The notes: generated from the letters alone by a model not told the origin. A stretch of 64,000 nucleotides of DNA from Streptomyces sp. MNU76 (GCF_020982545.1 NZ_JAJKLK010000001.1:806001-870000); one strand, 5' to 3'; shown: positions 1 to 9,990, counted from the first letter of the stretch. Program-made: numbers and translations.

Positions 1-678
1 CTGCTTCCGAGCAGCCCGGCCGCTCAGCGCCTGATCGCGACTGTGGACCGGACAGCAGCCTCTCAGACGCTCGCCGTCAGTGCCGAAGGGACCTCGAACG
101 CAAGGAAGGTGGCGTGGGAAAGGGTCATCAGATTCACGCTCGCCGACCCGGCCCGGGTAATGATCGGTGTCGGCTTCGGACCCGACTTTCTGAAGGACGC
201 GGATGCAGATGTGGCGCTGGGTTCGCAGACCTACCAGGGAGTACGTTCCCCGCACAACTACCTCCTGACCGTTTTTGCGCGGCTCGGTCTCCTCGGACTG
301 ACCGTGATCGTCGCGCTTCTGGCCACAGTCCTCGCCGCCGCGATCAGGGAGCTGTGGGCACGACATCAGCCGGACGAACTCACGTTCATGTGTGTGCTCG
401 TGGTGATGTCCTTGTTCGTCATCGCGATGCTGGGCGTTGTGTTGGAGTCTCCGTTCGGCGCAGTCCCCTTCTTCTGGGCCGGGGGAGTACTCCTGGCTCG
501 CAGCCATCGGCGGCGACGCTCTTTGGCGAGAACAGCTCACGTGGCCCCGTCAGTCCCATACCGAGGGCGGCGCCTCATCGAAGCCCCTCCGGAGGGCGCC
601 GGATCCCTGGCAGTGGTGGCCGAGTCGGCTCCTCCCCTCCCCATGGAGCCGACTGCACGGGCTGTACATCAGCGGTGA
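1..678 (+). CDS. O-antigen ligase/polymerase (Wzy-like), C-terminal part
   Basis: The frame is open to the left edge, so the 5' part lies outside the window; 225 codons are visible. The fragment has the short motif SPHNYLLTVFARLGLLGL near visible residues 83-101, which matches the conserved His-Asn loop and following helix of O-antigen ligase/polymerase C-termini. Further hydrophobic segments follow and then an Arg-rich cytoplasmic tail. In the family such proteins polymerise lipid-linked sugar repeat units in the membrane. The next gene is a flippase on the same strand 22 bp later, which supports a polysaccharide export role. The substrate cannot be told from sequence. Confidence 0.75.
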   Translation: MLPSSPAAQRLIATVDRTAASQTLAVSAEGTSNARKVAWERVIRFTLADPARVMIGVGFGPDFLKDADADVALGSQTYQGVRSPHNYLLTVFARLGLLGLTVIVALLATVLAAAIRELWARHQPDELTFMCVLVVMSLFVIAMLGVVLESPFGAVPFFWAGGVLLARSHRRRRSLARTAHVAPSVPYRGRRLIEAPPEGAGSLAVVAESAPPLPMEPTARAVHQR

Positions 679-700
679 CCGGCCACAGGAAGTGACATCG

Positions 701-2044
701 ATGAGCTCATCGCCCCGTGAAAGCTCGGAGACCGAGGCCCCCGACGTGTCCGCAGTCGGATCCAGGCCCTCTCTACAGGCCGTCCTGAGATCGTTAGCCG
801 CAAAGGCCGTTGTGCTCGTTCTGGGGGGAGCCGCCACCCTGCTGTCGGCGCGCAGTGTGGTCGAGACTCTCGGAATTGCCGGCTATGCGCTCGTCGCCCT
901 GGTCAGTACGTTGCCGACCCTGCTCGCGGTCTGCGACCTCGGGGTCGGAGCCGCCGTGATCGACGCCTTCTCCAGCCGTGACCGCGAGCACATGCTCCGC
1001 ACCATCACCGCGGGCGCCCGGACACTTCTGTGTGCAGGCTCAGCCATTGCCGTGTGCGGAGTCCTGACGGCCGCCTCGGGAGCGACCGACTCACTGCTCG
1101 ACAGCGCGTCCGGAGCGGATGTCGCCCCCTGCATCGCCGTCGTTGCCGTGCTGTTCGGCTGCAGCCTGCCTCTCAGCCTGGGCGGATCGGTGCTCGCGGG
1201 CCTGGGCCGCTATCACTTCGCCGTGCTGCTGCAAGGGGCCGGCACGCTGCTCGCATTGACCGTCGTACTGCTCGGTGCCGCGTATGACGCGCCTCCGGCG
1301 GTCTTCGTCGCATCTGTGCTCGTCGGACAGTGTGCCGCCGGAGCGGCCAGCCTGTTGCTGGCCGGCCGCATGCTGAGGCTGCGCTTGCTCCGTGTCGTGC
1401 TCTTTCCGCTTCGTCGCTCACCAGGCACCCGAATCATGCAACTGGCAGGACCTATGGCTGTGATCAAGGTGACCTCCGCCGTCGCCTATGGTGCGGATCG
1501 CCTTGTCCTCAGCAGTGTCGCGCCCCCTGTCGCCGTGGCCGTCTATTCGGCGGGAGCCCAGCTCTACGCTCCTGCCTCCGCGCTCGTTGCAGCGGCGGCG
1601 CTGCCGCTGTGGCGAATGTTCAGTAGGCATCGTCGTACCTCCCCGCAGGCACCGCGTCGCCAACTGCTGCAACTCACGGCGTATTTCACCGCGGGCGGCT
1701 TAGTGATCAGTGTCCTGCTGGTGACCGCCGGCCCGACTGTGGCGAGTTGGATGCTGCACGACCGTGCTGCCGTCGGGCCGGGGCTGATGGCTGCCTTTTC
1801 CGCCTTGCTCCTCACCCACGCGGTGAACTACCCCGTGGCGATGTGGTTCTCGGATCCGGCAGGTCTCCGCTTCCAGGCTGTGCGTGCCGTCCTCATGGCC
1901 GTCGTCAACCTGGCGGTGTCGATTCCGCTGGCCTACTTCATGGGACCCGCAGGACCTGTGCTCGCCTCCGCCGGTGCCCACTTTCTGTGTGTGACCGTCC
2001 CCTGTCATCGCAGGGTCTTCAGTCGTCGTGGCAGGGCAGCGTAG
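701..2044 (+). CDS. Polysaccharide flippase (Wzx/MATE-type)
   Basis: This 447-residue protein is almost entirely hydrophobic, with about 12 predicted membrane segments after a roughly 35-residue polar N-terminus. That is the size and layout of the polysaccharide-transport/MurJ-like flippases, which flip undecaprenyl-linked repeat units across the membrane. The ATG at 701 is preceded by CACAGGAAG at good spacing. The frame stays open upstream to 437, but that part overlaps the polymerase gene. The assignment rests on topology and context, since no diagnostic motif is short enough to be decisive. Confidence 0.75.
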   Translation: MSSSPRESSETEAPDVSAVGSRPSLQAVLRSLAAKAVVLVLGGAATLLSARSVVETLGIAGYALVALVSTLPTLLAVCDLGVGAAVIDAFSSRDREHMLRTITAGARTLLCAGSAIAVCGVLTAASGATDSLLDSASGADVAPCIAVVAVLFGCSLPLSLGGSVLAGLGRYHFAVLLQGAGTLLALTVVLLGAAYDAPPAVFVASVLVGQCAAGAASLLLAGRMLRLRLLRVVLFPLRRSPGTRIMQLAGPMAVIKVTSAVAYGADRLVLSSVAPPVAVAVYSAGAQLYAPASALVAAAALPLWRMFSRHRRTSPQAPRRQLLQLTAYFTAGGLVISVLLVTAGPTVASWMLHDRAAVGPGLMAAFSALLLTHAVNYPVAMWFSDPAGLRFQAVRAVLMAVVNLAVSIPLAYFMGPAGPVLASAGAHFLCVTVPCHRRVFSRRGRAA

Positions 2045-2134
2045 TGCCGGCATCGAAACGCCGTCCCGATGCCTCGGCGGAGCCGTTGACGGATTCCTCG
2101 GGCGTCCACACGGGTGTCCCGCGGGCGCGTGGAG

Positions 2135-3064
2135 TCAGGTGACCTTGAGGCCCAGCTTCGAGGCGACGTGGTCGCGGAATTCGCCTACCCGTCGGATGCT
2201 CGCCGCGGGGGCCGAAGCGAAGTAGGACCGGAGTGCTTGGTCGACCTCTGGCTGAGGGCAGCCGATACGCGTGGCAAGCTGCGCCAAGGTCCCCTGCGGT
2301 TCGGTCAGTTCACGGACCACAGCCCTCGCCTTGATCCATCGGAGGTGCCCACCCGCCTGGACGAGGTAGTGAATGACGTCCCGCAAGGGACGCTGGGCCA
2401 GTGACGCGCACTCCCAATCGACGATGCCCAGCCCTTGGGGAGTTCTGAGGATGTTCCAGGGCGCCAAGTCGCCGTGCCTCAACGAGCACGTGCCGTTGCC
2501 CGGTCTGCCGAGTGCCGCCGTGATGTCCAGCAGCTCGTCGCGGGAGAGCAGTCCCGCCTGGCGGCAGTTCGACCAGGCCCGACTCATCACCACGAAGTGG
2601 TCCCCCACGAAGTCCGCGAAGAGGAGTTCGGGGATCTTGAACGGAAGCCCCATCGAGGGGAGTTCTGTGAGGACTTCCCCTTCGTTCTGGAGACGCCGGT
2701 CATCGCCGTTGCCAACCTTGAGCACATAGCGAGGGCGGCCAGAAGCAGAGAGGGCGGCAACGCATCTTCCCGGCGTGGACGAGTGCATGAAGGCCATGCC
2801 GTCGACGTCCTTGGGCAACGCGTGGAGGAAGGTGTCCGCGAAGGCCAGCGGATTTTCGACCTTGGGCCCGATCTGCATGCGCATCATGAGCTGGTCGAAG
2901 AGGGCGGCCGCACGGCCGACAGGTCGCAAGGGCCGATCGATGACGCGCGCGGCTGCCGTGCCGTGTCGTCCGCCCGTGCTCCGCAACTCGATACGCCGGC
3001 CCAGTGGGCCGGCGCGCAACAGCCCGCGCTGCCAGGTGAACTGCGAAACGTCCACCTTCGTCAT
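2135..3064 (-). CDS. Phosphotransferase-family (aminoglycoside phosphotransferase-like) kinase
   Basis: This 309-residue protein has the APH-fold signature. The Brenner-type catalytic loop HGDLAPWN lies at about residues 197-204 and the metal-binding VDWE at about 215-218. A Lys in YVLK near residue 115 is the likely nucleotide-binding lysine. The ATG at 3064 overlaps the stop of the upstream methyltransferase gene (ATGA) and has GAGGG before it. It is last in the seven-gene minus-strand exopolysaccharide operon. In that context a sugar or lipid-carrier kinase is more likely than antibiotic resistance, but the substrate is unknown. Confidence 0.75.
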   Translation of the reverse strand: MTKVDVSQFTWQRGLLRAGPLGRRIELRSTGGRHGTAAARVIDRPLRPVGRAAALFDQLMMRMQIGPKVENPLAFADTFLHALPKDVDGMAFMHSSTPGRCVAALSASGRPRYVLKVGNGDDRRLQNEGEVLTELPSMGLPFKIPELLFADFVGDHFVVMSRAWSNCRQAGLLSRDELLDITAALGRPGNGTCSLRHGDLAPWNILRTPQGLGIVDWECASLAQRPLRDVIHYLVQAGGHLRWIKARAVVRELTEPQGTLAQLATRIGCPQPEVDQALRSYFASAPAASIRRVGEFRDHVASKLGLKVT

Positions 3065-3810
3065 CTCACAGCCCTCGCCATGTAGAGCTGCTCGACCATC
3101 AGTCCTCCGGTGATCCTCTGCAGAGGCGGCCTGCATGCGACCGCATCGGCCCTTCTCAGAGCCGCAGCAGGCAGATTCCGGTGCAGGACGGGAGGGAAGG
3201 CCGAGAAGCCGCGGCGGGATTCGACCCGGAATCCGGATGCGTGCAGAAGTTCGATGATGTCCCTGTGCCGCAGCTCGTTCGGGCGCTCCGGCCTGCTCTT
3301 GGGCACGCGTACGGCGATGGACCGCAGACTGGGACAGTGCCCATGGTTGTTCAGGATGAGGAGAGCACCTGGCTCCATGTGCTGCCTGATCTTGCGGAGA
3401 ACAGGCACCCTGACCTCTTCAGGCGCATTCAGAAGAAATCGAAAGACAGTGACGGCATCGTACGGGCCTGCCAGCAGGTTCTCGGTGAGTACGCAACCGG
3501 TCCTGATGAGTGCTTCGGGGCTGGCCTCGGCCGCGTGCTTGGCCATCTCCGCCGAGATGTCAACGCCCGTCAGCTCGTCCGCCACGCCTGCCAGTCCTCG
3601 CAGAATGCGGCCGGTTCCACAGGCGAAGTCGAGAACCCTGAGGCATCCGCGACGTGCCCGCTCACTCCGAAGCACGTCCAGGAGGACAGGCCTTTCAAGA
3701 CGCCACACATGGTCGTCGTAGCTACCCTCGTCGTACTGGCGATTGTAACGTTCCACCCGTTCCTCGTCGACGAACTTGGTTTCATAGCCGCTCCAGCCTG
3801 AACGCATCAT
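3061..3810 (-). CDS. Class I SAM-dependent methyltransferase
   Basis: This 249-residue protein has a clear motif I, VLDFACGTGRIL, at residues 59-70 and the acidic end of strand beta2 in LTGVDIS, typical of Rossmann-fold SAM methyltransferases. A strong GAGGG ribosome site lies 6 nt before the ATG. The gene overlaps the phosphotransferase start by 4 nt and follows the GT2 gene by about 46 nt, so it is translationally coupled within the exopolysaccharide operon. A role in methylating a sugar residue is inferred from context only. Confidence 0.8.
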   Translation of the reverse strand: MMRSGWSGYETKFVDEERVERYNRQYDEGSYDDHVWRLERPVLLDVLRSERARRGCLRVLDFACGTGRILRGLAGVADELTGVDISAEMAKHAAEASPEALIRTGCVLTENLLAGPYDAVTVFRFLLNAPEEVRVPVLRKIRQHMEPGALLILNNHGHCPSLRSIAVRVPKSRPERPNELRHRDIIELLHASGFRVESRRGFSAFPPVLHRNLPAAALRRADAVACRPPLQRITGGLMVEQLYMARAVR

Positions 3811-3856
3811 GCAGGACCCTCTTCTTGTCGGTCACAGTGGGAATTTCGGTTTCCTC

Positions 3857-4765
3857 TCAAGAGGAAACCCGTACGTCCACCAGCTGTTTGGCGCGACGTA
3901 GGGCACTTTCGTTCAACCACCAGCGAAGATCTTCGCTCCGGGCCAATCGATTGGCCCGCAACTGCCTGGTGTATCCATGGCTCGCCACCTTCTGGGCGGC
4001 GTGCACCGACATGCCCACAAGACGGGAGGTGCGTCGCGCTAGCTTTGTTCTGGGCAGGCCGTGTACCGACGACATGAGATCGAACTCGGCCTGGTACCTC
4101 TCGGCGGGTTGTTGCGTGACTTGAGCGTCATGCACCCGATATGCCGCCAACGGGCGGGGCAGGTAGCGAAAACGTGCTCCGTCGGCCGCCAGCGAGAGCC
4201 ACAGATTCCAGTCCATGACCCTGCGCAGCCGTGGGTCCCAAGACGTCTGCGTCAAGCGGCGACGGCGCACGAAAGTGGCGCAGGACGGAATGAAGCAACC
4301 GTACTTACTCAAGGTGAAGTGCGAGAAGCGGTGCGCGGGGAGGAGCCTCAGGTACCTGCCATGCGCATCCACGAATACGCAGTCCCCGAAGACCACATCG
4401 GTTTCCGGTTCGGCGGCGATCACGTCGGCTACCACCGCGACGGCGTCCGGGAGGTAGAATTCGTCGGCGTTGAGCCAGCCGAGCCAGTCCGACGTGGCAC
4501 GGGCCGCAGCCCGGTTCATCGCGTCGGATTGCCCGCGATCGGGAATGCTCCTGTGATCCAGCTGGGGGTGCCGTCGCGAAAGATCCTCCAGCAGTTGCGC
4601 CGATCCGTCAGTGGACGCCCCGTCCTGCACGATGTGTCTGAGACCGGGGTAGCACTGACGTGCGACCGAGACCACCGCGTCCTCGATATATTGGCGATAG
4701 TTCATACTCGGCGTGAGAATGTCGATCGTGGGTCGTCCGATTGTCAATGGGTTCTCCCTGTCCAT
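3857..4765 (-). CDS. Glycosyltransferase family 2
   Basis: This 302-residue GT-A fold protein has the opening strand IDILTPSMNYRQYIEDAV, then VQDGASTDGS (nucleotide-binding Asp near residue 48) and WLNADE near 97-102 as the DXD-like metal site. These are hallmarks of GT2 enzymes acting at the inner face of the membrane. The frame opens with a TTG at 4777, but ATG at 4765 is the better start. It would add one sugar from an NDP donor to the growing repeat unit. Acceptor and donor are not predictable. Confidence 0.85.
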   Translation of the reverse strand: MDRENPLTIGRPTIDILTPSMNYRQYIEDAVVSVARQCYPGLRHIVQDGASTDGSAQLLEDLSRRHPQLDHRSIPDRGQSDAMNRAAARATSDWLGWLNADEFYLPDAVAVVADVIAAEPETDVVFGDCVFVDAHGRYLRLLPAHRFSHFTLSKYGCFIPSCATFVRRRRLTQTSWDPRLRRVMDWNLWLSLAADGARFRYLPRPLAAYRVHDAQVTQQPAERYQAEFDLMSSVHGLPRTKLARRTSRLVGMSVHAAQKVASHGYTRQLRANRLARSEDLRWWLNESALRRAKQLVDVRVSS

Positions 4766-4913
4766 GCCCGCTCGCAAAGCGGCTCGATAACCGGAGATGA
4801 GCCCGCGCCCACCCTATTTTTGACGAGCCTGTCGTCCGCACATTGACACGCTGAGACACGCTCGGATGGCGAGTGCCGGTCAAGAGAGCCGGAGTGGGGC
4901 CCAGGCCGCCGCG

Positions 4914-6161
4914 TCAGTGCGACGAGGGTGTGCCGGCACCTCGGGACCGGCGATGCGCGGCCTGCTGCACCGCGCTCTCGTAGACGGCAGCCATGGCGGC
5001 TGTCCACGACGCTGCGGCGTACCGCTCGGCGTGTACTTCCCGGCAGTGCTCACGCAGTGCGGGAAAGAGGTCGCGAGCCGCTGTGAGCGCGTGCGGCAAA
5101 TCGCCGGCGCCCCGGTAGACCGCGCCCGTACCGTCACGAAGCACACTGTCTGCCGCGGCTGACCCGCTCAGGGCAAGCACCGGCACCCCCGCGGCCATGG
5201 CCTCCTGATAGATGACAGGTGCCATTTCGGGGCAGACACTTGGGAAGATCAGTCCCGTGTAGTGGGGCAGTCGGCCCAGGAGCTGCTCACGGGGGAGCGC
5301 GCCAAGGATTCGACCGCCCTTGGGCAGGGCTTCCCTGCAAGCCCACTCCAACGGTCCGGACCCGATCACGTCCAGCCGTTCGCTCGCCGGCCAGTGTTCC
5401 AGTAGCGGGATGATGCCCTTCTCCTCGCTCAGCCGGCCCGCAAAGACCCAGCGGCTGCCCGCTCCCGGTTCTTCCAAGGCGTCCCGGGAGCGCACGGCTC
5501 GTGCGGCGTCGACGAAATTCGGTACCAGAGCGAATTTCTCCGTCGGCAGCCCGAAGCGAAGGTAGAAGGCGCGGCTGTACTCGGAGAGCACCACCAGCCG
5601 GTTGGCCCGACGCAGTACGGGATGGGCTGCCGGACCTCTTCTACCGGCCCACGCAAGGGGGAACGTCGCTCTGCGCGCGCTCCGGTAGCAACTGTGCCGC
5701 AGTCCCGCCCACCGCTCTCCGTCGGGACATGCGGTGCACATCCTCCCGTCACGGAAGAGCGTCCCGGCCGCGCAGGCCGGACGGTAGTTGTGCACCGTGG
5801 CGACGAGGGCGCCAGGCCAGCGCTCCAGCCAGCTGGTGCCGAAGTTGGGGAAGAGGTTATGTACGTGAACGACATCAGGGGCCAGTCGCTCCAGTTCCGC
5901 CAGGGGCGACCGACCGTGGCCGGTCGTGACTCGGATCGCAGCCCGCAGGGTGTACCCCGGCTCAGCCTGCAACGCGTCGGTGTGCGCGGCGACGATGGTC
6001 ACCTCGTGCCCGGCGACGCGCAGCGCCTCCGCCTGGTCGAGCACGACGGTGTTCTCGCCGCTGGGCTGGAGCGAGGAGTAGAAGCTGTGCACCAGCGCCA
6101 CTCGGTAGGTTGCGGGACGCCCGGGCGGACCCTCGGCCCGGAGGTGAGCTGTCTCGTTCAC
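4914..6161 (-). CDS. Glycosyltransferase family 4 (GT-B fold)
   Basis: This 415-residue protein has an N-terminal YRVALVHSFY strand and a GEN loop. The C-terminal half carries FAGRLSEEKG and GSGPLEW, then the E-x7-E region EMAPVIYQEAMAAG, all classic for GT4. The GTG at 6161 follows GAGGAAGG and is chosen over the open frame that runs on to 6833, because the extra residues are antisense to the methyltransferase gene. A Cys-rich patch (CAAG...CTACPDGERW) resembles that seen in other actinobacterial capsule GT4 enzymes. It sits mid-operon in the exopolysaccharide cluster. Confidence 0.85.
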   Translation of the reverse strand: MNETAHLRAEGPPGRPATYRVALVHSFYSSLQPSGENTVVLDQAEALRVAGHEVTIVAAHTDALQAEPGYTLRAAIRVTTGHGRSPLAELERLAPDVVHVHNLFPNFGTSWLERWPGALVATVHNYRPACAAGTLFRDGRMCTACPDGERWAGLRHSCYRSARRATFPLAWAGRRGPAAHPVLRRANRLVVLSEYSRAFYLRFGLPTEKFALVPNFVDAARAVRSRDALEEPGAGSRWVFAGRLSEEKGIIPLLEHWPASERLDVIGSGPLEWACREALPKGGRILGALPREQLLGRLPHYTGLIFPSVCPEMAPVIYQEAMAAGVPVLALSGSAAADSVLRDGTGAVYRGAGDLPHALTAARDLFPALREHCREVHAERYAAASWTAAMAAVYESAVQQAAHRRSRGAGTPSSH

Positions 6162-6208
6162 TCGGCCTTCCTCGGCATCCGTGTCGTTGAACAAGCGTGA
6201 TGACCGTG

Positions 6209-7003
6209 TCACCGGCGGTTCCCGGCGACGAGTGCGAAGGCCGTCGTCGGGAAGAACCGTTCTCCGGCGGCCTGCAGCAGTCCCGATCGGGCGGACCGGT
6301 GGTGAAGCTTGACCTCCACGTCCTGGAAGGCCGGGTCGAGCAGGTCGCGCAGGGCCTCCTCGTCCGCGCCGTCGCGGACGACGTGGTACTCGACCGTGTC
6401 GGCCTCGCCGGCCTCGTCGTAGATGCCGCGCCGCCGGCGCAGGCGGGCGGCACGGCCGTAGCCTCGCCCGAGGAGGTACGCGTTGCGGTCCGGACTCATG
6501 GACAGCCGGGAGCGGCAGGGATACGCCAGGGGAACCTGGGCGCTCAGGAACGCGCCGCCGGGAACGACTTGGTCGATGAGCTGCTCGACAGTGCCCAGGC
6601 GGTCCGGGTGGCGCAGGACGGAGACGCGCACGACGGCGTCGACGGGCCCGGCTCGGCAGAGCGAGGTGCCGTCCTTGTCGTACGGCACGGTGACATTCGG
6701 ATTGCGCCGGAATCGGCTCTGGAGAGAGCGGACGCTCGGTTCGCTCATCTCGGCCAACATGACCTGAGCTCGTGCAGCCACAAGATGATCGGTGAAGTTG
6801 CTGTGCCTGTCTCCCGGTTCGAGCACTCGGCATTGCCCATTCCGGTCGATGACCCCTTGCACCAGGGCACGCAGGTTTCCGATCAGCCGGTCACGCATCG
6901 TGTGGTGGCGGATATGCGGGGAGCCCTTTGCGTACTCTTGCCGGATTCGGAGCTCACGCTCTCGCAGCTCCCGCATAGACGGTTTCGCCGGAGTGATCGT
7001 CAT
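6209..7003 (-). CDS. Methyltransferase-like protein with a degenerate SAM motif
   Basis: This 264-residue protein resembles class I SAM methyltransferases that sit beside glycosyltransferases. Motif I reads RVLEPGDRHSNFTDHL, so the usual GxGxG is eroded, while a strand-4-like VDAVVRVSVLRH and a late VPGGAFL are kept. It may bind SAM weakly or have lost activity. Its ATG overlaps the stop of the WecG/CpsF gene by 4 nt, and a GT4 gene follows 47 nt downstream, so it is in the same operon. Assignment is moderate because the key glycine loop is atypical. Confidence 0.6.
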   Translation of the reverse strand: MTITPAKPSMRELRERELRIRQEYAKGSPHIRHHTMRDRLIGNLRALVQGVIDRNGQCRVLEPGDRHSNFTDHLVAARAQVMLAEMSEPSVRSLQSRFRRNPNVTVPYDKDGTSLCRAGPVDAVVRVSVLRHPDRLGTVEQLIDQVVPGGAFLSAQVPLAYPCRSRLSMSPDRNAYLLGRGYGRAARLRRRRGIYDEAGEADTVEYHVVRDGADEEALRDLLDPAFQDVEVKLHHRSARSGLLQAAGERFFPTTAFALVAGNRR

Positions 7004-7953
7004 GGCCGTACCCCAGGAACCTCATCAGGAATCTCGCGTTCCTGGCCGATGAGTTGGCCCGAATTCAGGCAATCGGCCGCCGGGTGCACCGCAGCGCCGC
7101 CGGTTCGCAGTGGACGGCTCGCCTGGCGTACCACGCCGCGCACGAAACGCGCGTTGCCGAACACATAGCGCCGCCACAACCGACGCGGCTCGCTGCCCAG
7201 TCGGAACAGCCATTCCAGCCCGCTGCGCTGTATCCATGGCGGTGCCTGCCGCTTGGCGCCGGCGATGAAGTCGAAGGCGGCGCCCACGGCCACGGCCACC
7301 ACGGGAAGTGCGGCACACAGGTCGGCGGCCCAGCGATCCTGCTTGGGGGTGCCGAGGCCCACCCAGACGATGTCCGCTGCGACGCAACGGATGTCCTCCA
7401 GCTGTTGCCGCAGTTCCTCGTGGGACAACGGCCGGAAGGGCGGGGAACTGGTGCCGACGATCCGCGTCCCCGGACAACGCTTTCGCAGTTCCCGGTGCAG
7501 CGCGTCCAGCACCTGGGGCGTGGAGCCCAGTAGGTAGTGGTTCAGTTCGGTGTGCTGGGTCAGGGCGAAGACGTCCAGCAGGAGGTCGGGGCCGTAGACG
7601 CGGGTGCTCGGCAGGGTGGCACCACGGTGGAGCAGTTGGTTGGCCCATACGACAGGCTGTCCGTCGGGGAGGTTGAGAGAGGCCGAGCGCAGAATGCCGT
7701 GCAGCTCGGGGTCCCGGTCCGCGAGGGCGAGCGTGTACGCGTTGGACAGATGGACATCACTGCCGAGAGGGACACCGAGGGCGTCCGGTCCGCCGGTGTC
7801 CCCATGGCGTGCCGCGTGGATCCGATGGGCGAGGCGCACGACGTGGCGGGCCGCGCTCTCGCGGGTGTGCGCGGTGATGGGCACCCCCAGGCACTCGACC
7901 ACGGGAGCGGGCGACGTCGGTCCTGTCGTTCGTGAGCTTGGTGGGGCGGTCAT
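7000..7953 (-). CDS. WecG/TagA/CpsF family glycosyltransferase (GT26)
   Basis: This 317-residue protein carries family landmarks: [11 protein letters not shown], the core [15 protein letters not shown] and the late [15 protein letters not shown] followed by [10 protein letters not shown]26 enzymes add the second sugar, often a ManNAc-type residue, to an undecaprenyl-diphosphate-sugar at the membrane. ATG 7953 overlaps the stop of the sugar-nucleotide decarboxylase gene (ATGA) and the 3' end overlaps the methyltransferase gene by 4 nt. An N-terminal frame extension to 8091 is antisense to the upstream gene and was not used. Confidence 0.9.
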   Translation of the reverse strand: MTAPPSSRTTGPTSPAPVVECLGVPITAHTRESAARHVVRLAHRIHAARHGDTGGPDALGVPLGSDVHLSNAYTLALADRDPELHGILRSASLNLPDGQPVVWANQLLHRGATLPSTRVYGPDLLLDVFALTQHTELNHYLLGSTPQVLDALHRELRKRCPGTRIVGTSSPPFRPLSHEELRQQLEDIRCVAADIVWVGLGTPKQDRWAADLCAALPVVAVAVGAAFDFIAGAKRQAPPWIQRSGLEWLFRLGSEPRRLWRRYVFGNARFVRGVVRQASRPLRTGGAAVHPAADCLNSGQLIGQEREIPDEVPGVRP

Positions 7954-8951
7954 GAGGAAGCGGCTTCGGTGCTCAGCGGGAGTGCGGTGGGTCGGTTGTC
8001 GCGCTCGGCGAACTCGGAGAAGGGCAGACGGCGTCGGAAGTCGGTGATGGTGTCGCACAGGCCGCGCTCCACCGGGGTCGTGGGCTCCCATCCCAGGAGG
8101 TCGCGGGCCAAGGTGATGTCCGGGCGCCGCTTTTTTGGATCGTCCTCAGGACGGGGGACCAGCGTGACGTCGGAGCTGGACTGGGTGAGTTTGCTGATCC
8201 ACTGGGCCAGTTCGAGCATGGAGACCTCGTGTGGATTGCCCAGGTTGACCGGCCCTCCATGGCTGCTGGCGAGCATCCGCATCAACCCGTCGACCACATC
8301 ATCGACATAGCACAGGGACCGGGTCTGACTCCCGTCGCCGGTGACGGTGATCGGCTCTCCGCGCAGTGCCTGGCGAATGAAGGTGGGGATGGCCCGACCG
8401 TCGTCCAGGCGCATCCGCGGGCCGAAGGTGTTGAAGATGCGCACGATCTTGGCGTCGACGCCGCGGCTCCTGCGGTACGCCATGGTCAGTGCCTCGCCGA
8501 AGCGTTTCGCTTCGTCGTACACCGACCGTGGACCGACCGGGTTGACATGGCCCCAGTAGCTCTCTGGTTGAGGGTGGATCAGGGGGTCGCCGTACGACTC
8601 GGAGGTGGAGGTCAGCAGGAATCGAGCATGCTTCGCGGCGGCCAGGTCCAGGGCGTGCCAGGTTCCGGCCGAGCCCACACGGAGTGTCTCCAGGGGCAGT
8701 CTCAGGTAGTCCACGGGTGAGGCGGGGGAGGCCAGGTGGAGGACAGCGTCCACCGGCCCCGGCACGTCCAGCCCTTGGGTGACGTCCCAGCGGCAGAACC
8801 GGAAGTGTCGCTCGCCCATGAGATGTTCGATGTTGTCGACGCTGGATGTCATGAAGTTGTCCACGCAGACCACGTCGTGGCCCGCGTGGAGCAGTCGCTC
8901 ACACAGGTGGGAGCCGACGAACCCGGCCCCACCCGTCACTACCGCTCGCAT
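7950..8951 (-). CDS. UDP-glucuronate decarboxylase (UDP-xylose synthase)-type SDR
   Basis: This 333-residue extended SDR has GGAGFVG at residues 7-13 for NAD binding, the [12 protein letters not shown] stretch typical of UDP-xylose synthases, [20 protein letters not shown] and the catalytic [14 protein letters not shown] and the downstream DDG complete the UXS-like signature. The reaction is UDP-GlcA to UDP-xylose, which would supply xylose to the polymer. It is first in the minus-strand operon. About 190 bp separate it from the divergent priming transferase gene, so a shared promoter region is likely. ATG at 8951 was chosen because the longer frame adds only low-complexity sequence. Confidence 0.85.
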   Translation of the reverse strand: MRAVVTGGAGFVGSHLCERLLHAGHDVVCVDNFMTSSVDNIEHLMGERHFRFCRWDVTQGLDVPGPVDAVLHLASPASPVDYLRLPLETLRVGSAGTWHALDLAAAKHARFLLTSTSESYGDPLIHPQPESYWGHVNPVGPRSVYDEAKRFGEALTMAYRRSRGVDAKIVRIFNTFGPRMRLDDGRAIPTFIRQALRGEPITVTGDGSQTRSLCYVDDVVDGLMRMLASSHGGPVNLGNPHEVSMLELAQWISKLTQSSSDVTLVPRPEDDPKKRRPDITLARDLLGWEPTTPVERGLCDTITDFRRRLPFSEFAERDNRPTALPLSTEAASS

Positions 8952-9143
8952 GAGGGTCCTCTCGGTAGGCCCCGCCCAAGCTGGTGGACGGGGCAAGTCG
9001 CAGTGTCATTGTCGAAAATCAGGCACATGTCGTGTTTCTATCTATTAGCCAGATGTGAGTTAAATAAGACGATAAGTGAGTGGAAACACCTCGCGGTGGC
9101 GCACCTTTCACTCGTCCGTCGCACTAAGAGAAGGGGGCGCGGA
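8952..9143. promoter_or_regulatory. Divergent promoter region of the exopolysaccharide operons
   Basis: The stretch between the UDP-xylose synthase gene and the priming transferase gene contains an unusually A/T-rich pocket for this genome (about 9035-9095, with TCTATCTATTAGCC and TTAAATAAGACG). It is the most plausible site for two divergent promoters. No exact -35/-10 pair stands out. AGAAGGGGG lies just before the plus-strand ATG. Confidence 0.4.
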
Positions 9144-9803
9144 ATGTCGGCACCCGCTGCGGAGACGGCTCGCCGCTGGTCAAACGCGTGCCGTTGGCGG
9201 CGATGGGCGGGGCGGGCGGCCAAGCGGACCATCGACATGGTGGGGGCCGTAGCGCTGCTCGTGCTGGCGGCGCCGGTGCTTCTGGCGGCCGTCATCGCCG
9301 TGAGGGCCGACACTCCGGGGCCCGCACTGTTCCGTCAGTGGCGCACGGGTTGGCGCGGCAAGGAGTTCAAGCTTCTCAAGCTGCGCACCATGCAGGTCGG
9401 CTCCGAGGGATTGCGGGTGGCGCTGGCCGACCGAAACGAAGCCGGCGGGCAGCTGTTCAAGATTCGTGAGGACCCCCGTGTCACCCCTGTGGGGCGTTGG
9501 CTGCGTCGCTACTCCCTGGACGAGTTGCCGCAGCTGCTCAACGTGCTGATGGGGCATATGTCGTTGGTCGGTCCTCGGCCGTTGCCGGTCGAGGACTCGG
9601 TGTTCGCCGGGGAGGCCCGGCGCCGCCTGCTGGTCCGGCCGGGGCTCACCGGCTTGTGGCAGATCAGCGGCCGGTCCGACCTCGCATGGGAGGACGCCCT
9701 GCGCCTGGACCTGGAATACGTCGACACCTGGTCGATCCGGAAGGACCTGGTCATCCTCGCGAGGACGCTACCGGTCGTACTGCGCGGCGACGGCGCGTAC
9801 TGA
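9144..9803 (+). CDS. Undecaprenyl-phosphate sugar phosphotransferase (WbaP/ExoY type)
   Basis: This 219-residue protein has one N-terminal membrane helix (MVGAVALLVLAAPVLLAAVIA), then the bacterial sugar transferase domain: FKLLKLRTM, SLDELPQLLNVL, SLVGPRPLP and RPGLTGLWQISGRS. This short, one-helix form matches the minimal catalytic unit of ExoY/PglC-like priming enzymes, which transfer a sugar-1-phosphate to undecaprenyl phosphate. ATG 9144 has AGAAGGGGG upstream. The frame opens earlier at 8736, but that part is antisense to the SDR gene. It starts the plus-strand half of the cluster. Confidence 0.9.
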   Translation: MSAPAAETARRWSNACRWRRWAGRAAKRTIDMVGAVALLVLAAPVLLAAVIAVRADTPGPALFRQWRTGWRGKEFKLLKLRTMQVGSEGLRVALADRNEAGGQLFKIREDPRVTPVGRWLRRYSLDELPQLLNVLMGHMSLVGPRPLPVEDSVFAGEARRRLLVRPGLTGLWQISGRSDLAWEDALRLDLEYVDTWSIRKDLVILARTLPVVLRGDGAY

Positions 9804-9990
9804 CACCGCCGGTGCCGAGCCGCCGCCGCAACAGTCGGTGTGGTCGCGCGGATCTTGGGAGTGCGCCATCGGGGGGAACTTGAGGCGTGTCGCGTTAGCC
9901 TCGGAGTGGATGTAGACATATAGAAGGATGTTGGTATTTGTCGGCGGCGCCGCCATCCGGACACGAGATCAGCTGGGAGATTGGTGCAAG